Shown: in pieces, positions 52,901 through 62,300 of the stretch
How the letters are laid out: each line of letters opens with the position of its first letter
Position numbering within the stretch: the stretch's first letter is position 1
Assembly (NCBI RefSeq): GCF_000006565.2
Contig: NC_031472.1
Coordinates: forward strand, 310,001-374,000
DNA: 64,000 bases
Direction of reading: 5' to 3'
DNA from: Toxoplasma gondii ME49
Lineage: Eukaryota > Apicomplexa > Conoidasida > Eucoccidiorida > Sarcocystidae
Notes under the pieces: model-generated
Told to the model about the DNA's origin: nothing
What the model saw: only the letters and a program-made list of their open reading frames with translations
Database searches by the model: none
Program-made: the position numbers and the translations under genes

Positions 52901-55900
52901 CATGGGCAAAAGATCCACCAAGTGAAGCGAAACCCCTGGCGCGACGTCACTCTTTTGTCACCCTCGGGGCGATCGACGATAACCTCTTTGGGTTGGTTGA
53001 ACGTGTTGGGGAAGACTGGGATCTCGATATGTTTGAACTCTGCAAGCAGACCAACAGGATGACATTGATGGCAACAGGGTTTCGTCTACAGCAGTGAGTC
53101 TTCTTTCGGCGTAGGCCTAAAGGAATTGATGGAGTACGTTACCTTTGATATATAGAAACGATTTTCGCGTATCTCGACTGTGATAACTGAGCAAGCATTG
53201 GGTCAAACTGCTTCCAGTCGCAGCAACCGTTGTGACAAAAAAGATGTAGAGTATCACGCTGGCTCCCGAGCGCTCTGGTGTCTGCGTCGATCGTTTTTCC
53301 CGAAGGGCCTGTCAACTCTTAAGGGTAACTCACTTCTTTGCATAGTGATTTGAGGGCTATCGTGCAGGCAAAAGCATTGTTTTCGCCTTGCTGATCAACA
53401 CACACGAAGCTGTCCTTTCTTGTGTGCTGTTGTTAACCTGCAGCCGATTTCTAGCTGAATATGAACCTGCCTTCCACCTATGTACTAGCACATGGCGTAA
53501 CTTCCTCAGAGAAGTTTCTCAAAGGTCCGGCAGCTTAGCTCCAGCCACTCTTGCGACAGTACCTCGCACGCATGAGTTTCTGCCTGAGCGAGCAGTGGGA
53601 GTGTCATCCATAGCTTTTGTTTAAAACTACTGCTTTTCGGTCAATGCGACTTGCTTAGAAACCTAGAGTGGTTCTGTGTTGGTTGTAAGTGGCCTGCTCG
53701 TAGAGCAGCACGAAAACCGCGGTGTTTCCGACACAGTGCACGCTCGTACCTTCGATATTTCACTATTTTCTGTTGGTTTCGACCCGCGTATCACTTGTGC
53801 CGCTGTGCGCAAAGCAAGAAGAAACCCTTCTGTGTGCTTAAATGCTTTTTCACAGGTACAGACACAACCCCTACCACAACGAGCAGCATGGTGCAGCGGT
53901 GGCGCACATGATGGTTTTCCTTCTTCGCGCTTGCCAAGCTTGGCACATGTGAGTCACGCGCTAGTTTCATGTCAGCATCATGTTACTGTGAGTAGACTTG
54001 CAACATGTAGTGGAATCGAGCGTTTTCAGGCGTCCCGTGACTCTGCAGTTTGCCATTACGTAACAGGATGGACAACTGAAAGGCGTCGCGGAAAAGTTGT
54101 TCTTCTGGTCGTTCATCAGCGGGACTTTCTCTACACGATGAATGCTGCAGAGACCAGACCTCCTCGTGCCCCACGTGTACAGTATTCTAGCTGCTTTACT
54201 CGAGCTACCCTATAGGACATACCACCACAAGAGCGATCTGCTCGGCAGCCCTAGGTGAATAAGTAAAATTTTTTTGGCAGCATCCACGCGTCTCGTGCAC
54301 AAGTTGTGCTGTTTGCGTGGTACCCAGGTTCAAGCCTCTGTATCAAACAGCCATCATCGTCGCTGCTCTCGTGCACGACGTCGGCCACTTCGCCATGAAC
54401 AACCATTACGTGGTTAACAGCGGCCATCCTCTTGCGATCACCTACAATGACCGGGTTAGTCTGTGGAGAAGAAATGCCGGTGGCTGCATCATTGCTGAGA
54501 ATCTCTGCGAACATACCGTTCGATTTCACTACTGTTGGATGTTGAATGCATCGGACCTGAACACAGGATTCATAGAGAAACAACATCGAACGCGTACGGC
54601 ACAGTGTGGCAAGCTAGAAGCAGCCGCTTTTGCGTGTCGTCACTAATAGAGAGCGCACATCGAGTGTCAATCCAGTCTGTTTCAAGGTTTCATACGTCGC
54701 CACTGTTGCAGGACCATTTCCAGTTGCCTGAATGGGATGTTTTGGCCAGCTTCATAGATATCGATTGGCTGCGGAAGACCCAACACGTGTGCGTTTGCGA
54801 TATACGACTAAGAGAATTTAGTGAACACAACGACACGGGCAGCAGAGTAAAATTCGACTAAATGGCTGTCTGGCGAGTACGCGGTATTTATTTGCGTCTG
54901 CGGGGGAGCACTACGTTGCCTGAAACTTGCGAGGTGCGGTCTCTTCTCTTTTCGTGCAGTCCGTCTTGGAAAACTTTCATTCAGCTCTGGCATTCCGAAT
55001 AATGGGCACGAACGGTAATGAAAATTTCAACATTACGGAAACATTTTCAGCGGAGGACAAACGAGTGAGCCTCGCCTTATCATACTTCACGCCACATGTT
55101 GAAGCACTGCTAACCCTGGAAATAAGACTAGTTAGTGAGAAACGGGAGCAGATCCCAGCATCATGACAACGTAATCCCACTACTTTCCTTTAGACGGACA
55201 AACCCATGTCCTTTTGTATAGAGTTCTTCATCATTTGAGTGGTTAGGTCTGCTGTCTGTGAATAGACACATGGTCAATTGATCGACCAACATTAAGATGA
55301 ACCTTCTAGACACTGATTCTACAACCAGTTTGTCTACTCGGATGAGCGACACTTGTTCAGATCGGCAGCTTGCTCAACGAAGACGGACGGACTGCCAGTT
55401 CTTACGTGACAACACAAAATGCACAATCTGGTTCGCGGAGAGGCTCTCCGGCTCTCAGAAGGGCACTGATGTTTACAGCTGCAGGCTTTGGGCCCTGTTT
55501 TGTCTCTGCGGGAAATTGAGGAACATAGGTTCTCGCAAGACATCAAGGTTGCCTCTGGTCTAGGACTCTGTTCAATGATTCAGGACTTCCGGAAATTAAT
55601 CATCGAGCTCGTTTTGGAGACAGACATTCTCTTCCACTTTGACTTCATTGGTCGCTTCCGTCTACGGCGGCCGATGTCGCCTTTTTTCAAGCTCTTGGGA
55701 GAGAGAGGTGCTAATCCAAGCTTCGGTCAGAATCCGGTTTCCCTCTTGAGTTCGCCCTCCAGAACGGCAACTGATGTCGAGGCGACATCGAAGGAAGAAG
55801 CTCAGGACCTCACTTTATTGGCAAAAGCATGCATCCGAAGCGCCGACGTAGGGTGAGTGGGCCACTGTTTTGTCTGGATAATGTTTCTGCATCACTTTAA

Positions 55901-57751
55901 GCTCAGGCATTATACGATTTCCTAAAGCAGGATGAGTACAGTTGACTGTGATTTGCGTTACCGTACTCCTTCACGCTCTTTAGGAAAGTCAGACTATCTT
56001 TACAACAGCTTACTTGCTTTAGGTCTTGGTGCTTGTCAACGAGTTAACAAGTAGATGAACCATCCGTGGGATACAGCTCGGTTCTGTAGTACACCCTGCA
56101 TGCCGCAGGCTAGAATTTACACACGTTTGTACCGAGGAATTCATCGGAGATTAAGCATTCCTGTTGAAGACCGCTTCGGGTCATCTATACAACGATGGCA
56201 GAACTGCGATAAACTCTTAGCTGTCGAAAACTGATGCAGCATATTTCAGGAGGCCCAGAATTACACTCTACTGTTCCCAAACGACGATTGTAAAAGGAAG
56301 TGATGGAAGTCGGGGTTCTGATTCCGCCGATTTGATGCATATTTGAGAGATGACAACAACCGAGAAATCAACTAATTCTGATCAGAGGCCCTCTACACAA
56401 GTTCAGTCGGTCGGAGAGGGAGGGAAACCGTGATTTGAACCGGATGCATATGTGTGGAACTCTGTGCCTGATACCGAACAAGAATGACCCCATTCCTTTT
56501 TTCCAGGGATCTGTGTGTCCGTCCTGACTTCCATCGCATCCTTCTAGACAAGTAGACACAAACGATTATTGTTTACATAAATACATATATTTATGGCATG
56601 CGCCCACAGGCCTGTGGTGGTTAGTTATGTCGGCAAATACCACCGAAAAGTTCCTGAATTGCGGGTATGCATACTTGTGCTGTTTTGCGAAGGCACGCAG
56701 CGGTGGAATGGCGTCAACATTACTTCTATTCAAAGGCTGTACAAACCGAGTTTTTCAACCAGGTAGGCCGGAGAGGTGGGGCACCTTGAATCCAGGGCTG
56801 TTTGAAAAATGCCCATGAGACTTGGAAATACGGATACCTGTTGCCTCAATAACGTACCCGTCACCACGCGTGGAACAGTTTTTTGTCTGTACACAGAGAA
56901 GCGCCTTCCACCGCGACTTTTCCTCCTTCTTTTCCTCTTGGTGGAAGTTTCTCATCCTATTGCACAGGTGTTAAGCATGACTCATTATCAAATTATGCTG
57001 TGGTTAGTCGCAAAATCCTTACAGTCACTCTCTCGTGAAGGTTCACGAAGTGCTGTCTTTCCCCCGTCACTGCTGCGTTTGTCTGTGCTCAGGGGAAGGC
57101 CGAGAAACGACTGCGGTTACGAATCTCCCCATGCTGTGATCCGGTCTCGACCGATGTTCCCAAGTGCCAAGATGGCTTTATTTCGTACATCAGCCGCCCA
57201 CTGTTTGAAGAGCTTGCCCTTATCAACACGAACGGCGCGATAATGCAAGTATGTCTAGAGAAGCGAAAGTAAAACGTCGACACAGTCTCCTCAGTCACGT
57301 ATCTGCAACCCAGAACTCACTATAGTTTCGTAGGAAAGTATTCTTCATGCAGATTGATTCAGGTGCGAAGCGTCAGTGTAAAGAGCAAGCGAAGTCTCTA
57401 CGTTGACTCGCCGATGTGCTCGCAAACCATATGAGACAATGAACACAGAACGTGAGTAATCCCTGTAAGCGTGGTCATTGATAGACTATGCTTGTTTTGT
57501 TAGAGCCATGTACCCACATTTTCTCTTTTGGCGATATCTTCGCTACAGTCGTCTGGTGGAAATTGTTGAAACAGTGCGGCCTCTCAGTTCGAGGTCTTCT
57601 CTTTTGCTCTGCCCTCCGTTCTTCATTCCTTGTGATGCAGAAATGTGTCCCATTGCTAAAGGCAAACCAAGCAACCTGGAACCGAATAAAGACGAAAGGA
57701 ATCGAGTGGAACTCTGCTGAGGCCCTGCAGGAAGGATTTAAAACGGTCTGA
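46922..57751 (+). CDS. Membrane-bound 3',5'-cyclic nucleotide phosphodiesterase
   Basis: This enzyme hydrolyses cAMP and/or cGMP and so limits PKA or PKG signalling. Exons found: 46922-47677, 47845-48016, 48609-48704, 49051-49317, 50091-50200, 50691-50786 (or 50825), 51220-51490, 51764-52079, 52770-53093, 53444-53524, 53856-53948, 54328-54454, 54960-55064, 55584-55852, 57093-57248 and 57641-57751. Six membrane segments lie in exons 2-5 (for example LVCGTLLLYCLYLLIIAASR and PLQVFNAVTMIIANF). Catalytic landmarks are NPYHNEQHG (exon 11), the PDEase signature HDVGHFAMNNHYV (exon 12), SVLENFHSALAF (exon 13), the fourth metal ligand in SADVG (exon 14) and the substrate glutamine in KCQDGFISYISRPLFE (exon 15). 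All four metal ligands are present. The start is the first ATG in frame. One short exon between 55853 and 57092, which should carry the W...EEF segment, could not be placed, and exons 6-8 have uncertain borders. cAMP/cGMP preference cannot be read from the sequence. Confidence 0.92.
49613..49684 (+). tRNA. tRNA-Arg, anticodon CCG
   Basis: A complete 72-base cloverleaf is visible: a perfect 7-bp acceptor stem (gagcgag with ctcgctc), a D stem GCGC/GCGC with loop AATGGATA, an anticodon stem TCGCC/GGCGG closing the loop CTCCGGA (anticodon CCG, reading CGG codons), a 5-base variable loop and a T stem GCGGG/CCCGT around TTCGAGT. The internal A and B boxes are intact and there is no intron. The base after the acceptor stem is T, an unusual discriminator for tRNA-Arg. 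No TTTT run follows for about 90 bases. The gene sits inside intron 4 of the phosphodiesterase gene, on the same strand. Confidence 0.95.
57305..57426 (+). repeat. Left arm of a long inverted repeat
   Basis: This 122-base segment in the last intron of the phosphodiesterase gene is the reverse complement of 57955-58076. I count eight mismatches and no gaps, about 93% identity. It begins gcaacccagaactca and ends gatgtgctcgcaaa. Confidence 0.95.
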
Positions 57752-59392
57752 CGCGAAGGCTTCAACGCCTGTGGTGTCCCTTGCGCCCTCCGAGAATGCT
57801 TTTGTATTTTTGCTCGCCGGATTTGCGTTCGCTGACAGCACTTCCAAGAAAAAGCTGCTCGAACCCGAACCCGTGTCCAAGCACTTCGCCACCAGGGTAC
57901 GCTTTCTCCTGAGTTACATAGACTGCATTCGTCCGGGTAAAAGTAACCCGCGACTTTGCGAGCACATCTGCGAGTCAACGCAGAGACTTCGCTTGCTCTT
58001 TACACTAACGCTTCGCACCTGAATCAACCTGCATGAAGAATGATTTCCTACGAAAGTATAATGAGTTCTGGGTTGCGCCGGAACGCGTTCTCGAATGCCG
58101 CGTTATTCAGATTGCGTGGTAGATCATTCTTACCTGGAGACTGAAAGCTGACAACGCCATCTGGCAGTGAGTAAAACATGTTTAGAGGATGTTATCGGTG
58201 AGCTTGAAGACAATAAAAACTGGAACCGTTTCAACTCGCTCTGCACCTCACACTCGTTGACCCTACACTCGCCTTGCTGTTCGATGTCAGTCAATCAAGA
58301 GGATTCGCTGCACACGAGACACAGAAGCTGGCGCTGTTTCCAATGAGATGCAGTGCTCGATGGAGCAACGACGAAATATTTTCAGTAGTTTTCCACTTCA
58401 CATAGTTACGAGATCCGCTACTCTGGCGATGCTTTGCTAACACAGCTGCTTATTTTACATAGTGCCGGAAATGGTGGATCAAAAACACTCGACTGGAAGT
58501 TACCGCACCAAGAGCTCAAGAGTGCTTCGTGTGGTCTATACGAAGTGCGACAGAGCCTTCACTTCGCCCTGAACTCCATGCCGAATTTTCTAGTTCCCTA
58601 TAAAAAACCTCGTCTCTAGTTTCACCTGCATGCTTAGCATCGCGAAATGCTTGTCTAAACTTCTGTCAACGACAGCTTATTCGTCAGTCTATCTGCAGTC
58701 TTCCCTAGTCTACGGACTCTGACGAAACGCTGAGATTTTGACAAATAGCAAGATGTAAAGCTCCGTGAAGGGAACGGACGCCAGGCACTGCTGCGACAAG
58801 CACTCTGCCCCCACTGATCTCTTTTTTTAGAAAAAAGATTCTGCTCCTTACCAGTGCACAAGTTTCAACATACCCTTCAAGTGTCGGTGCTGTGTTTGCG
58901 ACTGGTTGTGATTTGGACAGTGGCACTTGTCAGTGGAGGGCAGTTTTTCCGAAGATACAGTCGAAAAAAGAAAGTCGAGTGCACGTCGTGCGCGAGAGCC
59001 TCAAGGCGAATTTTAGGGTGACAATACCTGTTTTCGAACTGTTCGTACACGATCTTCCATCCAGCACAAGAATTCTTCAAATCGATGAAGGCCCGTCTTC
59101 TGCAACACCCTACACTACTGTTCCGAATTGAAAAAGTCTTCTCCATCCCACGAAATCCACGCATCGTTTAAAAACAACCCTGGAGAAACTCTCTTACACG
59201 AAAAGCGCTCCCTTTAGACTCGCCTCGCTTCCAGGACTCACTCGATGTACGAGTGTCTCTACACCGTATACGCACGCACGCTGTCACCAGGTGCAAATAT
59301 GCATGTGCACCTGTGCCCAGACGCGTGTACGCGAGACGGAGCTCTACGTGACCTCGCGCTCTTGGAAACGCTACAAAGACCCTGGTCGGATT
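57752..59392. other. 1.6-kb convergent spacer after the phosphodiesterase gene
   Basis: This lies between the phosphodiesterase stop codon and the stop codon of the transporter on the opposite strand. Apart from the right arm of the inverted repeat (57955-58076) I see no gene. Short frames at 58434-58619 and 58892-59131 have no support. Confidence 0.55.
57955..58076 (-). repeat. Right arm of a long inverted repeat
   Basis: This 122-base segment is the reverse complement of 57305-57426 with about eight mismatches. It starts about 200 bases beyond the phosphodiesterase stop codon, so it should fall in the 3' untranslated region of that transcript. The 528-base interior between the arms contains the whole last coding exon. 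Confidence 0.95.
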
Positions 59393-62300
59393 TCACTTGG
59401 GATACACAGAACTCTTCCTGTTCCTCAGCGCTCGACGCGGGCTACATCGTCCACTCCCTCCGTCCGCTCGCTCCTCGACACCCCCCTCCTTCGGCTGTTC
59501 ACTCTCGGGTCCTGGCAAGCGCACGTCGTCCCCGACTTCTTCCAAATCGTCGTCGTCCTCCAGCTCCCCGCCGCTGCTGTCGACAGGGTGTGTCACGAGG
59601 TGTATGTACAGCCGGTCGAGAATGACCCCAACGCCTTCCTCTTCGCCCTCGACCCACTGGGCTCCCCAACGCTGAGACACGAGGCGGCAGAGTTCCGGTC
59701 GAGCCGAGTTTTTCCGTCTTCTTCGTCGCGCCTCTGCAGTCAAGTCCTGGAGGCCTTCTTCCTCTTCCTCGACGATCTGGTCCCCGAAGAACTTGGGCAA
59801 GCGAACATGCGTCGTGAGCATCAGCGTCAGCGCCGCCGCTATCACATAGTACCCGCACGCGAACATGGCCGCAGCCACTGCCTCTGCCGAGCACGCGTCG
59901 TCACCGCTTGTCACAGCAGGTAGCCCGGCGCCCACCGGTTGCTCCGGTGTACGCACACTCGGGCCAGCAGCCGAGCCGTCAGCGCCGAGCACGGAGTCGA
60001 GTGAGGGAGCGGAGGACGTATCGTCAGTCGAGAAAATGTCGGGAAAGTCCCACCAAGAAGGGAGCCGGAACAGCAGCTGAACGGCGAGAATGGCCAGACC
60101 AGCCCCCGCTCGGACGCACGCAGAGGCCGCCCCTGCCGCGCCTCCGCGAACACCCGTGTGGAACCCCTGGAGGGGGAGAAGGGCGACGGTGAAGGCCGGA
60201 GCGAAGCTGCACCAGGAGAAGACAACTTCGTAGAGAAGCGACGCGGTCTTCGACGCCGAGATGGGAGGAATCGACGGGAAGCGCTGGCTGAGTGTGGTGA
60301 GTGTCAAGGCAATCCCGAAACTCATGAAGCCACAGATGATGCCGCCCACCATCTGCAGCGGCTTCGGGGGCAAAAGAGAGAGCAGGAAGACGGGGAGAAT
60401 CGCAGTGAGGACGCGCACCAACATCACGGGAATGCTCAAATGGAACAGACGCAGCTGCGGCTCAATGCTCGGCTCGAGACGAATCGCAGGATCCGCAGCG
60501 ACGCCCGCCACGGGCGCGACAGGGATCCCATACCACGGGAGATCCAACGTCGTCAGCGGACCGAGAGTTGCCATCTGAGTCTGTCGAGAGGAAAACCCCA
60601 AACTTCCTCCGGTCGGCTGAACGACGGCCTTTTCCCCGTCTCGGAGGACGACACAGTCCAGCAAAAGAAACCGGAAAAAACCGCGAAGACACAAGGCCGC
60701 GCCGATAAAGGCCGCAGGTGCAGTGACACCCCAGAGCGACGTCACGCGCTTTGTCCCCAGGTACTGTCTGTACACCGGAAGCGACTTCTGCGCTGCTGAC
60801 GCCACCGCGCAGAGGCACGAAAACTGCATGCAAGACCGTCTCGCACGCCAGGAACAGAACCAAAAGAAAGGAGCACGGAGGCAAGAAGTCAGGAACCTTC
60901 TATCGCTTCTTTCTGGAGGTTGCGGGTCCTCAACCGACGCCGAGACAGCCTCGCCTTCGTCTTCTCCGGACCCCGCGAGAAGAGGCGCTAACAGCTCGTT
61001 GGCAGGCGACGACGAGCTCCGTCGGGAGGCTCGCGAAGTCTCCAGACGAATTCGTCTCTGAACGTGAGGTTCCTGCGAGTCGGAGTTCAACTCTGAAGGC
61101 GAAGAAGACCCGGGCGACCGAATGCACGCCTCTGGAAAAGAAGTTTGTCCATGTTTGGACGAACTTCTCAGAGAGAGCGGTTTGGGGTTCGCTCCCGACT
61201 CCGGAGAACTCTGGATGTTGACCACCAAGTAGGTGGCGGAAGAGAAGCGAGAGTCGTCGCTCGGAGTGGGGTGTACCCTGCTAGACGGGCCGCTGGTGTG
61301 CAGCTCCGCTTCTTCATGCTGTCCAGATCGCAGAGCCTTCAGCAGAGAAGCGCGTTGCGAGAGGAAGTACGGATTTTCCGTGAGCACGCAGTCGGTGACA
61401 AGGACGAGAAGAAGGCACAGAGGCAGAGGAAACGAGGCGCCCAGACAGAACAAGGGGAAGGGCGCAATGGAGACTGCGGGAGCTGACGGCGCCAGTTTCG
61501 AGAGAGCTGCAGAGAGAACAACTGGCAGAAAAAAGTGAGCAGCCATCTGCACCGCCACCAGATACGCAATCGGGATGTACGGCGAAGAGGAGAAGGCAAA
61601 CCGACTGCCAGCGCGGGGCGACTGCTGGCGCCGAAGCGCTCGGGAAAGAGGCGTGAACAGCCGAGAGAAAAACTTTTTCGCTGGCCGCCAGACCCCAGAA
61701 GGAAGCCTCCCTTCTCGCACGGGGGAAGCAGCCGAGAGAAGAGAAGAATCGAGCGCCTCAGGGTCCCTAGACACCCGACTTGCCAACGCTCCGTCCTCGT
61801 CTCTTGTCCTCGGCGAGCAAAGGGGACTCCCAGGAGACGCTGCCTCAGCAGGTGAAGACGACTCCGCCGCGGCGCTTCCCTCAGACTGCTTCGAGTGTAT
61901 AGACAGCCGGAAGGCTGCCGCGGCCTCGAAGCAGATGCAGTGGGCAGCGACGAAGACTCCCCCGCAGGCGGCAGCAGCCATGGAGAAGAAGAAGAGAGCG
62001 AACAACGGGGCAGCGACAGTGGGCAGCCAGACAGAGGCGGAGAGCGAGAAGGACTTTAAGACATGGAAAGCTCGCGCGAAGAACACGAGAACTGCATGCA
62101 TCAGAGAGACACCAAGGCCGCGCAAGGTCTCCCACGAAAAGGAAGGCGACAGTGAAGAGTCCGGCTTCTGAAATGTCTCTCTTCTTCTCAGCTCTCCAGG
62201 GGCCAGACTCGTGAGGGAATGGACAAGGAGAGGTGGCGAAAGGAGAGATGAAAAGTTTGCTGGAACCCTCACGCCTCGCGCACCAGATGCATCTGAAGAA

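Noticed and set aside
56420..56500. Minus-strand GGTTCAAATC, resembling a tRNA B box
   Set aside because: No matching A box, acceptor stem or anticodon arm can be drawn around it.
57771..58022. 83-codon plus-strand frame after the phosphodiesterase stop
   Set aside because: It overlaps the right arm of the inverted repeat, has no motif, and the preceding exon already ends with a family-typical C-terminus.
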